Source: Paenibacillus algorifonticola (GTDB lineage Bacteria; Bacillota; Bacilli; Paenibacillales; Paenibacillaceae). From it: 64,000 bases of DNA. The stretch lies in the NCBI RefSeq assembly GCF_000971975.1, contig NZ_LAQO01000022.1, positions 1-64,000 on the forward strand, written 5' to 3'. The notes beneath the pieces were generated by a model. That model did no database searches. It had not been told where the DNA came from and saw nothing but the letters and a program-made list of their open reading frames with translations. The position numbers and the translations under genes are program-made. Below, in pieces: positions 53,728 to 62,849 of the stretch; within the stretch, counting starts at the first letter, position 1; each line of letters begins with the position of its first letter.

Positions 53728-54378
53728 ATGGATTTTATGACCGATTTTAAACCGCTTACTGTACAGCCGCAGGAAATTGAAGCACGCAGCTTTGAAATGA
53801 TTACCGAGGAGCTAGGGGAGCATCCATTCACCGAGGAGCAATATTCAGTTGTTCAGCGCGTTATTCATGCTTCGGCAGACTTTGAGCTGGGGCGCAGCAT
53901 GATGTTCCATAAAGATGCGGTTCAGGCGGGCATTAAAGCGATACTCGCAGGCAAGCCTGTAATCGCCGATGTGCAGATGGTTCAGGTTGGAATCAGCAAG
54001 CCCCGCATTGAGAAATTTGGCGGCGACGTTCGCGTATACATATCGGATGCAGATGTGATGGAGGAGGCGAAGCGCCTCAATACGACGCGGGCGATTATTT
54101 CCATTCGCAAGGCGATTCGTGAAGCGGACGGCGGTATTTATGCGATTGGAAACGCACCTACGGCGCTGCTGGAGCTAATTAGACTGGTGAAAAATGGCGA
54201 AGCCAAGCCAGGCCTTATCGTTGGCGTGCCCGTTGGCTTCGTTTCTGCGGCAGAATCGAAGGAGGAGCTTGCCAAGCTGGACATTCCGTTTATTACGAAT
54301 CTCGGACGAAAGGGCGGGAGCCCGGTTGCCGTGGCTGCGGTTAACGCGATTTCCCTGCTGGCAGAGCGCCAAGTGTAA
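53728..54378 (+). CDS. cbiC: Cobalt-precorrin-8 methylmutase
   Basis: A 216-residue enzyme moving a methyl group from C11 to C12 of the corrin ring, giving cobyrinic acid. The catalytic His is in RVIHASADFELG. DVQMVQVGI and IGNAPTALLELI with GVPVGFVSAAESKEEL complete the family pattern. GAAGGAGCTGAG precedes ATG 53728. Confidence 0.95.
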   Translation: MDFMTDFKPLTVQPQEIEARSFEMITEELGEHPFTEEQYSVVQRVIHASADFELGRSMMFHKDAVQAGIKAILAGKPVIADVQMVQVGISKPRIEKFGGDVRVYISDADVMEEAKRLNTTRAIISIRKAIREADGGIYAIGNAPTALLELIRLVKNGEAKPGLIVGVPVGFVSAAESKEELAKLDIPFITNLGRKGGSPVAVAAVNAISLLAERQV

Positions 54379-54383
54379 AAAGC

Positions 54384-55475
54384 GTGGACAAGAAAGAGGA
54401 TAAGCCGCTTCGCCATGGCTATACGACAGGCTCGTGTGCGACTGCTGCGACGAAAGCGGCGCTTACTGCGCTGATTTTACGTGAGCAGCAGACGGAGGCG
54501 GAAATCGTGCTGCCGATTGGCGAGCGGGTCACTTTCACCATTGTAAGCTGTGAGCTGACCAGAGATTCCGCAAAAGCCGAAGTCATTAAGGATGGCGGCG
54601 ATGATCCGGATGCTACGCATGGCGCGAGCATTTTTTCCGAGGTCAAGTGGCATGACGGCGAAGGCGTTATACTGGATGGCGGAATAGGAGTTGGCCGGGT
54701 AACGAAGCCCGGTCTGCCCGTGCCGGTTGGCGAAGCCGCCATTAATCCGGTGCCGCGCCGCATGATTCATGAAGCGGTTGAAGAGGTGCTGCGCTCCTTC
54801 GAGCTGGAGGGACGGGGCGTAAGCGTCGTCATTTCCGTGCCGGAAGGCGAGCGGATCGCACTCAAAACGTTAAATGGGCGCCTTGGTATTCTAGGTGGGA
54901 TTTCCATACTCGGGACGAGAGGCACCGTTGTGCCGTTCTCTACCGCAGCATATAAAGCGAGCGTCGCGCAAGCGATTAATGTCGCAGCCGTCAGCGGCTG
55001 CGACCATCTTGTTTTATCGACAGGTGGCCGTACGGAAAAGTTTGGGATGGAGCTGTATCCCGATTTGCCGGAAGAGGCTTTTATCGAGATGGGCGATTTT
55101 ATCGGCTTTTCGCTGAAAATGGCCCGAAACAAGCATATTCGCAAAGTAACGCTCGTCGGGATGATGGGCAAGTTTTCGAAGGTGGCGCAGGGCGTCATGA
55201 TGGTGCATTCCAAAAGCGCGCCAGTCGACTTTGGTTTTCTCGCTGAAATAGCGGAATATGCAGGTGTTTCCGAAGGCCTTGTGGAAGAAGTGCGCGGCGC
55301 GAACACCGCTTCACAGGTTGGAGATATGATGCAGGAGCGCGGCATCGATGCCTTTTTCGAACGAATGAGCGAGCTGTGCTGCTATCATAGCAAGAAGGAA
55401 GCGGGCGGGCTGCTTATCGTCGAGACGGCCATTATATCGATGAAAGCCCAGCTATTAGGCAGGGCTGAACAATAG
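54384..55475 (+). CDS. cbiD: Cobalt-precorrin-5B C1-methyltransferase
   Basis: A 363-residue enzyme that methylates C1 in the anaerobic route. RHGYTTGSCATAATKAAL is the CbiD hallmark, with VIKDGGDDPDATHG and LVGMMGKFSKVAQGVMMVHS further on. GTG 54384 is used, five bases after the cbiC stop, with only a weak ribosome site, so coupling to cbiC is likely. Confidence 0.95.
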   Translation: MDKKEDKPLRHGYTTGSCATAATKAALTALILREQQTEAEIVLPIGERVTFTIVSCELTRDSAKAEVIKDGGDDPDATHGASIFSEVKWHDGEGVILDGGIGVGRVTKPGLPVPVGEAAINPVPRRMIHEAVEEVLRSFELEGRGVSVVISVPEGERIALKTLNGRLGILGGISILGTRGTVVPFSTAAYKASVAQAINVAAVSGCDHLVLSTGGRTEKFGMELYPDLPEEAFIEMGDFIGFSLKMARNKHIRKVTLVGMMGKFSKVAQGVMMVHSKSAPVDFGFLAEIAEYAGVSEGLVEEVRGANTASQVGDMMQERGIDAFFERMSELCCYHSKKEAGGLLIVETAIISMKAQLLGRAEQ

Positions 55476-55519
55476 CGTTTTTAAGCTGCTTGGCAGCAAT
55501 GGATCGGGGGAGATAGGGC

Positions 55520-56755
55520 TTGGGGAACAAAATCAAAATGATCGGCATTGGCGATGACGGAGCCGCAGGCTTGCCGTCGCTTTATGAAGGCTGGATTCAA
55601 GAGAGTGAAGTATTGGTTGGCGGCGAGCGCCATTTGGCGTTTTTTCCGCAATATGCGGGCGAGAAAATCGTCATTAAAGGCGGTCTGACTGACCTGGCGA
55701 AGCAGCTGCAGGCGGAAAGCAGACGGACGGTTATACTCGCTTCCGGCGATCCGTTGTTTTATGGTATTGGCGGTTATTTGGCTGGCAAGGTGGAGCTGGA
55801 CATTTATCCGGCGCACAGCTCGGTGCAGCTTGCTTTCGCGCGGATGGGCGAAAGCTGGCATGATGCGCTGCTGACAAGCGTTCACGGCAAGAGCATCAAG
55901 GGACTGGCGCAGCGTATCGACGGCAAGGCGAAGATTGCGCTGCTGACCGACGATAAAAACAACCCAAGCGTTATTGCCCGCTACTTGCTTGATTTTGGCA
56001 TGACCGAATATAAAGCCTTTTTGGCTGAAAATTTAGGTGGAGTGGATGAGCGTACAGGGTGGTATGAGCTTGGCGAGCTTGCGGAGGCGGAATTTTCTCC
56101 TCTGAATGTATTGATTTTGAAGCGTGTAGGGACGAGCCCGTCGTGGCCGCTCGGCATTGCTGATAGTGAGTTTGCCCAGCGCAAGCCGGACAAAGGATTG
56201 ATTACCAAACGTGAAATCCGCGTGCTTAGCCTTGCGGCTATGCAGCTCACGGAGACGAGCACGGTTTGGGATATTGGCACGTGCACAGGCTCCATGGCGA
56301 TTGAGGCTGCACGGATTGCCCGCCAAGGCGATGTATATGCCATTGAGAAGAACGAAGGCGATCTTGCCAATTGTGTGGAGAACGCCCGGAAATTCAGAAC
56401 GGACCTGACGACGCGGCTGGGCCGCGCACCTGTTGGTCTGGACACATTTGCCGATCCCGATGCCGTATTTATCGGCGGCAGCGGCGGGGAGCTGCGCGAG
56501 CTGCTGCATATTTGCTGCACGCGGCTCAAGGAAGGCGGACGAATCGTCGTGAATGCGGCAACGATTGAGACGATGGGCAAAGCGATGAGCGCTTTTGAGG
56601 ATGAAGGCTTTAAAACCGATATTACGCTGGCGCAGCTGTCGCGCAGCAAACCGATATTGGATTTGACGCGTTTTGATGCGCTTAATCCGATTTTTCTAAT
56701 TACGGCCTGGAAGCAGCCAGAGACACTCACCGAGGAGGAAAGCAGCAATGACTAA
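55520..56755 (+). CDS. cbiET: Fused cobalt-precorrin-7 C5-methyltransferase / C15-methyltransferase-decarboxylase
   Basis: A 411-residue fusion. The N-terminal CbiE half (~1-200) has IGIGDDG and [15 protein letters not shown]. The C-terminal CbiT half has the SAM motif [18 protein letters not shown] and [13 protein letters not shown]. Together they methylate C5 and C15 and remove the acetate carboxylate on ring C. TTG 55520 follows GGGGGAG seven bases upstream, and no ATG fits better. It overlaps cbiL by eight bases. Confidence 0.94.
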   Translation: MGNKIKMIGIGDDGAAGLPSLYEGWIQESEVLVGGERHLAFFPQYAGEKIVIKGGLTDLAKQLQAESRRTVILASGDPLFYGIGGYLAGKVELDIYPAHSSVQLAFARMGESWHDALLTSVHGKSIKGLAQRIDGKAKIALLTDDKNNPSVIARYLLDFGMTEYKAFLAENLGGVDERTGWYELGELAEAEFSPLNVLILKRVGTSPSWPLGIADSEFAQRKPDKGLITKREIRVLSLAAMQLTETSTVWDIGTCTGSMAIEAARIARQGDVYAIEKNEGDLANCVENARKFRTDLTTRLGRAPVGLDTFADPDAVFIGGSGGELRELLHICCTRLKEGGRIVVNAATIETMGKAMSAFEDEGFKTDITLAQLSRSKPILDLTRFDALNPIFLITAWKQPETLTEEESSND

Positions 56756-57458
56756 GCTCGGCAAATTATATGGAATCGGAATCGGACCGGGGGACCCGGA
56801 GCTGATTACCGTTAAAGCCTTTCGGCTTATGAAGGAATGTCCGGTTATCGCGTATCCTCGCAAAAAGATGGGCGCCAAAAGCTACGCGCTGACGATTGCT
56901 GAACTGTATGTGAACGCAGCGGAGAAGGAAATGCTCGGACTGACATTTCCGATGACGAAGGACCGCGAATCGCTGGAGCGCCAGTGGGAGAAGACGGTGC
57001 AGCAGGTATGGCAGCCGATTAGCGAAGGGCGCGATGTGGCGTTCGTTACGGAAGGCGATCCGATGATCTACAGCACGTATATCCACCTGATGCGGCTTAT
57101 GCGTGAGCGCCATCCTGAAGTGGAAATGCAGGCGATTCCCGGCATTTCTTCTTTTAATGCGTCGGCTTCCCGCCTAGGCATTCCACTTGCTGACGGAGAT
57201 GAGCATGTGGCGATTGTTCCGGCAACGCCAAGCTATGAAGCAATGCGTACGGCGATTGAACGCCACGACTGCGTCGTATTCATTAAAGTAGCTAAAGTAC
57301 TCGACTTGATGCTGACCGTATTGCGCGACCTTAAGCTGGTTAAGAACGCGTATGTTTTGACGAAGGTTACATCGTCCGAGGAGCAGGTATGGATGGATGT
57401 CGAAGAACTGCAAGGGCGCGAGCTTGAATACTTGACATTAATGGTGGTGAGAAAATGA
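56748..57458 (+). CDS. cbiL: Cobalt-factor II C20-methyltransferase
   Basis: A 236-residue SAM-dependent tetrapyrrole methylase. [19 protein letters not shown] and [16 protein letters not shown] are the family signatures of the C20 enzyme. AGGAGG (inside cbiET) lies before ATG. The stop overlaps the start of cbiF (ATGA). Confidence 0.94.
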   Translation: MTKLGKLYGIGIGPGDPELITVKAFRLMKECPVIAYPRKKMGAKSYALTIAELYVNAAEKEMLGLTFPMTKDRESLERQWEKTVQQVWQPISEGRDVAFVTEGDPMIYSTYIHLMRLMRERHPEVEMQAIPGISSFNASASRLGIPLADGDEHVAIVPATPSYEAMRTAIERHDCVVFIKVAKVLDLMLTVLRDLKLVKNAYVLTKVTSSEEQVWMDVEELQGRELEYLTLMVVRK

Positions 57459-58234
57459 TCGTACATATTATTGGCGCGGGTCCCGGCGATCCGGATCTCA
57501 TTACGGTGAAAGGGCTCAAGCTGCTGCAAGCGGCAGATGTCGTCATGTATACCGATTCGCTCGTTAACGAAGAGCTGATTGCGAAAGCGAAGCCCGAAGC
57601 CGAGGTGCTGAAAAGCGCAGGCATGGATCTGGATGAAATGGTTGGCATAATCGTAGACCGGGTGAAGCAGGGAAAAAGCGTGGCCCGCATCCATACTGGC
57701 GACCCTGCGATGTATGGGGCTATTTTGGAGCAGATGGTGCTGCTTAAACGTGAAGGCATCCATTGTGAAATCGTGCCGGGCGTTAGCTCAGTATTCGCTG
57801 CCGCTGCTGCGGTTGGCGCTGAGCTGACGATACCAGACTTGACGCAAACCGTCATTTTGACGCGTGCCGAAGGGCGGACGCCTGTGCCTGAGCTGGAGAA
57901 GCTGAAAGATTTGGCGGCGCATCGCTGTACGATCGCGTTGTTCCTCAGCGCTACGCTGACGCGCAAAGTGGTACAGGAATTTAAAGATGCCGGCTGGGAG
58001 GACGAGACGCCAATCGCCGTTGTTCGCCGGGCGAGCTGGCCGGATCAATTAATTATCCGTACAACGCTTGCGGAGCTCGACAATGCAATGCGTGAGCATG
58101 GCATTCGCGCGCATGCGATGATTTTGGCAGGCTGGGCGCTTGATCCAGAGCTGCACAACAAGGATGCGCACCGTTCCAAGCTGTATGACAAAACGTTCAC
58201 GCACCGCTTCCGCAGAGGAGTGAAGCCGGAATGA
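57455..58234 (+). CDS. cbiF: Cobalt-precorrin-4 C11-methyltransferase
   Basis: A 259-residue SAM-dependent methylase. IIGAGPGDPDLITVKGLKLL, VARIHTGDPAMYGAI and VPGVSSVFAAAAAVGAELT are typical of CbiF/CobM. The C-terminal part ends in KLYDKTFTHRFRRG. The start and stop both overlap neighbouring genes by four bases. Confidence 0.95.
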   Translation: MIVHIIGAGPGDPDLITVKGLKLLQAADVVMYTDSLVNEELIAKAKPEAEVLKSAGMDLDEMVGIIVDRVKQGKSVARIHTGDPAMYGAILEQMVLLKREGIHCEIVPGVSSVFAAAAAVGAELTIPDLTQTVILTRAEGRTPVPELEKLKDLAAHRCTIALFLSATLTRKVVQEFKDAGWEDETPIAVVRRASWPDQLIIRTTLAELDNAMREHGIRAHAMILAGWALDPELHNKDAHRSKLYDKTFTHRFRRGVKPE

Positions 58235-59364
58235 GTGCGATCATTCAGCTGGAGGAAGGCGTCATCCCGGACATTATCCAAAAGCACGAATATGCGGTAG
58301 TTGCCATTACGAAGCATGGCGTGCAGACAGGCAGACGGCTGCTGGAAAATATGGGCGCGGTCGATTTGTATTATATGGGCAAATTCGAAGCAGGCGATGA
58401 ACAGAGCCGTGGCATTCAGCTGTTTAATGGCTCGGTGCGCATGCTGTTTCCTGCCTTGTTTCCGAAATATAAAGGAATTATTTGTATTATATCGCTGGGC
58501 GCAGTTGTAAGAATGATTGCTCCATTGCTGCAAGACAAGAAGAAGGATCCAGGCATCGTCGTTATTGACGATAAGGGCGAGCATGTCATCAGCGTGCTGT
58601 CTGGCCATCTAGGCGGAGCGAATGAACTGACGCGCGAGACAGCGGCGGCTATTGGCGCACGTCCGGTGCTGACGACGGCATCGGATGTACAGCGCACGCT
58701 GCCTGTTGATTTGTTCGGTCGGCGCTTTGGCTGGGAGTGGGAAAGCGATGCGTTGCTGACGCCTGTCAGCGCCGCTGTCGTCAATGAGGAGCCTGTTGCT
58801 ATTGTGCAGGAGTCAGGCGAGCGAAACTGGTGGATGCATGATACTCCAATGCCTCCTAATTTGGTCGTTTATGACTCTATTGCCGCAGCGGAGGCTGCCG
58901 CGCCTAATGCGGCGCTCATTGTCACACACCGTCTGCTGGAGGAGAATGAGCAGAAGCTGCTGGAGAACGGCGTGCTCTATCGTCCGAAGGTGCTGGCGCT
59001 GGGCATCGGCTGCAATCGAGGGACGTCTGCGGAGGAAATCGAAGCGGTTATCGCTTCCGCTTTGGAAGGAATCCGGGCTTCGATTCGCAGCGTCAAGGCA
59101 ATTTGTACCATTGATCTCAAAAAGGATGAAGAAGGGCTGCTTGCGGTATGCGCCAAGTATGGCTGGCCGCTGGTGACATATACGCCTTCGGAGCTGAACG
59201 AAGAGGAAATCAGCGAGCCTTCCGAAACGGTATTTAAATTTACTGGAGCTTACGGGGTAAGCGAGCCTGCGGTGAAGCGTTATACGAAAAACAACGAGCT
59301 GCTGCTGGGCAAGCAAAAATCCGGCAATGTCACCATTTCGATTGGACTTATTCCCTTCGCATAG
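58231..59364 (+). CDS. cbiG: Cobalt-precorrin-5A hydrolase
   Basis: A 377-residue enzyme opening the delta-lactone and releasing acetaldehyde. The central block ISLGAVVRMIAPLL and VISVLSGHLGGANELT and the C-terminal domain LALGIGCNRGTSAEEIEAVI are diagnostic. The N-terminal ~60 residues match the CbiG N domain. ATG overlaps cbiF (ATGA). Confidence 0.95.
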   Translation: MSAIIQLEEGVIPDIIQKHEYAVVAITKHGVQTGRRLLENMGAVDLYYMGKFEAGDEQSRGIQLFNGSVRMLFPALFPKYKGIICIISLGAVVRMIAPLLQDKKKDPGIVVIDDKGEHVISVLSGHLGGANELTRETAAAIGARPVLTTASDVQRTLPVDLFGRRFGWEWESDALLTPVSAAVVNEEPVAIVQESGERNWWMHDTPMPPNLVVYDSIAAAEAAAPNAALIVTHRLLEENEQKLLENGVLYRPKVLALGIGCNRGTSAEEIEAVIASALEGIRASIRSVKAICTIDLKKDEEGLLAVCAKYGWPLVTYTPSELNEEEISEPSETVFKFTGAYGVSEPAVKRYTKNNELLLGKQKSGNVTISIGLIPFA

Positions 59365-59419
59365 GCTGTGCAGCACAGCTTTTTCACCGCAAGTCCTTAA
59401 GGAAAGGAATACACACGTT

Positions 59420-60823
59420 ATGACGATAGCAACGCAGAAAAGAATCATCATCGCCGGAACGGGCAGCGGAGTTGGCAAAACGACGACAACCGTCGGGCTG
59501 ATGGCTGCTTTAGCGCGCAGAGGATTGGCGGTACAAGGCTTCAAGAGCGGGCCAGACTACATTGATCCGACCTATCATACGGCAGCGACAGGGCGGCAGT
59601 CACGCAATCTGGACAGCTGGATGTGTCCGCCCGCAACGGTGAAGGAAATATATTCTCGTGCTTCAAGCACAGCAGATATTTCAATTATTGAAGGTGTCAT
59701 GGGTCTGTATGACGGCAAAAATCCGCTTTCGAACGAAGGCAGTACCGCTGAGCTTGCCGTGCTGCTGGACTGTCCCGTGCTGCTGGTCGTCAACTGTCAA
59801 AGCATGGCTCGCAGTGCAGCGGCTATTGTGAAGGGCTTTCAGGCGCTAGATGACAATGTGCGCATCGTCGGCGTCATTGTGAACAAGGTGGGCAGCGACA
59901 GCCATTATGAGATTGTTAAAGCTGCCATCGAGCAGGAATGCGGCATTCCAGTCGTCGGTTATTTCAAGCGCAGCAGCGAGCTGCATATACCTGAGCGTCA
60001 CTTGGGCCTGGTGCCTTCGATTGAACGGGGAGAACTGTCCCCTTTATTTGATCAATTGGTAGCAATGTGCGAAGCGACGGTTGATCTTGAACGCGTGCTT
60101 GCGCTCGCTGAAGCGCCGGCAATTCCTGAGGCAGCAGCAGGTACCTCTTTATTCGCAAGGAGAAATCCCGAGGGCAGCGTGCGAATTGCGGTTGCCAAAG
60201 ACGCGGCGTTTCATTTTTATTATCCCGATAATCTTGAGCTGCTGGAGGCATGTGGCGCCGAGCTTGTATACTTCTCGCCGCTTGCAGGAGAAGCAGTGCC
60301 GAATGATGTATCGGGTTTGTATATCGGCGGCGGCTTCCCAGAGGAATTTGCTGAGCAGCTGGCGCAGCAGAAGCACGTTCACCAGTCGGTGCGGCACGCT
60401 ATTGCTGGCGGCATGCCGACGCTTGCTGAATGCGGCGGTTATATGTATTTAACGGAGCAGCTTACCAATACGAGCGGCAATAGCTATGCGATGGCTGGTG
60501 TTCTCCCCGGAAGTGTAGTCATGCAAGGCAAGCTTGCAGCGTTAGGCTATCGGGAGGCAAAGGGGCTGGGCGCTAATTTTCTGCTGCCAGAGGGCGATCA
60601 GGCACGCGGACATGAATTTCATTATTCGGTCTATGTGCCCAGTGTTGACAGCGAAGCGCTGGAGCCAGCCTATGAGACAAAGGGCAGACGCGGTGTGAAG
60701 CAGGAAGGAGCGCAGCTGGAGCAGCTGGTCGCGGGCTATACGCACTTTCATTTCGCCTCAAATCCGGTGATGGCAGAGCGTTGGATTGCTGCAAGTACGG
60801 CCTATGCTGCCCGCAAAGCATAA
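59420..60823 (+). CDS. cbiA: Cobyrinic acid a,c-diamide synthase
   Basis: A 467-residue glutamine-dependent amidotransferase. The ATP loop is IAGTGSGVGKTTTT, then FKSGPDYIDPTYH and IIEGVMGLYDGK. The C-terminal glutaminase has LYIGGGFPEEFAEQL and its Cys in TLAECGGYMYL. ATG 59420 gives the family start; the frame opens at 59327 inside cbiG. AAAGGAATAC lies about 15 bases upstream. It is the last gene of the riboswitch operon. Confidence 0.95.
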   Translation: MTIATQKRIIIAGTGSGVGKTTTTVGLMAALARRGLAVQGFKSGPDYIDPTYHTAATGRQSRNLDSWMCPPATVKEIYSRASSTADISIIEGVMGLYDGKNPLSNEGSTAELAVLLDCPVLLVVNCQSMARSAAAIVKGFQALDDNVRIVGVIVNKVGSDSHYEIVKAAIEQECGIPVVGYFKRSSELHIPERHLGLVPSIERGELSPLFDQLVAMCEATVDLERVLALAEAPAIPEAAAGTSLFARRNPEGSVRIAVAKDAAFHFYYPDNLELLEACGAELVYFSPLAGEAVPNDVSGLYIGGGFPEEFAEQLAQQKHVHQSVRHAIAGGMPTLAECGGYMYLTEQLTNTSGNSYAMAGVLPGSVVMQGKLAALGYREAKGLGANFLLPEGDQARGHEFHYSVYVPSVDSEALEPAYETKGRRGVKQEGAQLEQLVAGYTHFHFASNPVMAERWIAASTAYAARKA

Positions 60824-60851
60824 TTTGCGCTGAAGCGCTTACGCTTTTTGA

Positions 60852-60895
60852 AAATATAGGAAAGGATATGATTGCTCCATCCTTTCTCTATATTT
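60852..60895 (+). terminator. Probable terminator of the cbi operon
   Basis: The long arms AAATATAG-GAAAGGAT and ATCCTTTC-CTATATTT, with one small bulge, begin about 30 bases after cbiA. The T-run is short. Confidence 0.7.
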
Positions 60896-61041
60896 CTCGG
60901 AATGAAACGCGCCGCCAAAGGAAGGCGACAGCCGCTTCACCTTGGTCATTTTAAACATTTCGTAACTTTTAAACGTATTGTTTCCGCTATCATAGTAATG
61001 ATGAGTGACCTAAACATATAACCGGGGGATGTCCAATTACT

Positions 61042-61290
61042 ATGACGGATTTTCAATATAAAATAAATCGCTTAAGACAATGCGAGTCTATATGCTATAC
61101 GATATGCCTAAAGCTATTACAGAACGAACAGCAGGCGGCGAAAGCGGCGGAATGGCTGCTCAAACGCCTGTTTACAGACGAGCAGTTTTGGAAAACGTCT
61201 GAAGCTGCACGGGACAGGTATATTTTTCGTATCGCAAGCAATGCTTATTTAAATCAGACACAGATGCGCTCCTTTATGAAAACTTCATAA
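61042..61290 (+). CDS. Small protein resembling sigma-factor region 2 alone
   Basis: A protein of 82 residues. CESICYTICLKLLQNEQQAAKAAEWLLKRLF and RDRYIFRIASNAYL follow the helix pattern of ECF sigma region 2 (the DAeDavQevflrl core and the iatN stretch), but weakly. No region 4 follows, so it cannot act as a complete sigma factor. It may be an anti-sigma, a co-sigma subunit or a degraded gene. GGGGGATG precedes ATG 61042. The transporter gene follows after 30 bases. Confidence 0.5.
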   Translation: MTDFQYKINRLRQCESICYTICLKLLQNEQQAAKAAEWLLKRLFTDEQFWKTSEAARDRYIFRIASNAYLNQTQMRSFMKTS

Positions 61291-61320
61291 GGGGCGTGTT
61301 TGTTGTTAAGGGAAGGAAGC

Positions 61321-62739
61321 ATGGCGACCATGATTAATACGAGCAATACACGCAGCGTTACTATCGCACTGTTCGTAGCGACCTTTCTGGCAGCGATCGA
61401 AGGGACGATCGTCAGTACGGCTATGCCGAGCATAACGAGAGAGCTGCAGGGAACCCAGCAGTATAGCTGGGTTATTTCGATTTATTTGCTTGCTACGGTC
61501 GTCACGACGCCGATTTACGGCAAGCTGTCAGACTTATTTGGCCGCAAAAATATGTTTATGATTGGGGCTGCGATTTTTTTGTGCGGCTCGATGCTGTCTG
61601 GCCTTGCGCAAACGATGACGCAGCTTATTATTTTTCGTGCGATTCAAGGGCTGGGAGCAGGTGCGCTCACAACGATTCCTTATACGATTATTGGTGATTT
61701 ATATGCTTATGAGCAGAGAGCGAAGGTACAGGGCTGGATGTCGAGCATTTGGGGAATAGCTGGTATATCAGGTCCTTTGCTTGGCGGGCTGCTAGTCGAT
61801 TACGTCTCTTGGCGGGCGATATTTTATATGAATTTGCCATTTGGCATTGTCGCGATGTTTTTGCTGGGCTCTACTTTGAAGGAAGCCTATGAGAAGCGGA
61901 AGCGATCGATTGATTATGGCGGAATTGGCACGTTTGCGGTCGGCATGTTCTGTTTTCTCTATGCCTTGACACTGCTGCGTTCAGAGACGGGGGAGCAAGG
62001 AGCCAGCTATACGGAGATCGGGCTGCTTTTTGCAGGTGCTGCGGTGCTAATGGCGCTGTTCTTCTATATTGAGAAGCGTGTACAGGAGCCGTTGATACCG
62101 CTCGTTTTGTTCAAAAATCGCACCATCAGCATGGTGAACTTGCTCAGCTTTCTGCTATGCGTCGTAAACGTCGTTATTATTTTTTATTTGCCGCTCTGGC
62201 TGCAAGGCGTTTATGGAAAAAGCGCCACCTATTCCGGTTTAGCGATGATTCCGCTTTCGGTCAGCTGGCCGCTCGGCTCGATTTTGGCAGGCACGTGGAT
62301 TTCGCGAATTGGGCTTAGAAATATAACGCTAATCAGTGCGTTTTCCCTCGTATTGGGAAGTTTAGGCTTCATGTTCCTGAATGCCTCGACGCCGATTGCC
62401 TGGTTTATGCTGTATATGTTTTTAACGGGCTTAAGCTTTGGGCTTGCGCTAACCAGCTGTACCGTATCCGTGTCATCCGCGGTCGAGCGGCAAATGCGCG
62501 GTGCCTCGGTTGCAACGAATAACTTTATTCGCACGCTCGGCCAGACGATCGGAATCGCTTTATTCGGCCTGCTGCTGCACACAGGCAGCACGAATATAAT
62601 CGACCCGCAATTGCTGGAGGAAAGCTTGCACCGAATCTTTACGATTGTGGTCATTTTGTCCCTCGTTGTCGGTGCAGTATCGCTAGCTTTACCACGAATT
62701 TCCTCAGCAGAGCGACAGGAAACGAAGCACGCTTCTTAA
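61321..62739 (+). CDS. DHA2-type MFS exporter (EmrB/QacA family)
   Basis: About 472 residues from ATG 61321, with AAGGGAAGG upstream; TTG 61300 and ATG 61330 are alternatives. There are about fourteen helices. LAAIEGTIVSTAMPSITREL is the DHA2 motif D-type opening. GKLSDLFGRKNMF is the loop motif A, and FRAIQGLGAGAL and WRAIFYMNLPFG are classic for EmrB/QacA/LfrA pumps. Drug or metabolite/proton antiport is likely. No regulator gene adjoins; the small gene before it may be co-transcribed. Confidence 0.93.
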   Translation: MATMINTSNTRSVTIALFVATFLAAIEGTIVSTAMPSITRELQGTQQYSWVISIYLLATVVTTPIYGKLSDLFGRKNMFMIGAAIFLCGSMLSGLAQTMTQLIIFRAIQGLGAGALTTIPYTIIGDLYAYEQRAKVQGWMSSIWGIAGISGPLLGGLLVDYVSWRAIFYMNLPFGIVAMFLLGSTLKEAYEKRKRSIDYGGIGTFAVGMFCFLYALTLLRSETGEQGASYTEIGLLFAGAAVLMALFFYIEKRVQEPLIPLVLFKNRTISMVNLLSFLLCVVNVVIIFYLPLWLQGVYGKSATYSGLAMIPLSVSWPLGSILAGTWISRIGLRNITLISAFSLVLGSLGFMFLNASTPIAWFMLYMFLTGLSFGLALTSCTVSVSSAVERQMRGASVATNNFIRTLGQTIGIALFGLLLHTGSTNIIDPQLLEESLHRIFTIVVILSLVVGAVSLALPRISSAERQETKHAS

Positions 62740-62849
62740 AATATTTGTCATAAATAATAGGTGGAGTGCAACTTTTCAGATTATATTGCGTCCAAACTTT
62801 TGGCGGATATGTAGAGAAATCGCAATTTATTTTGGAAAAGGAGATTCAC

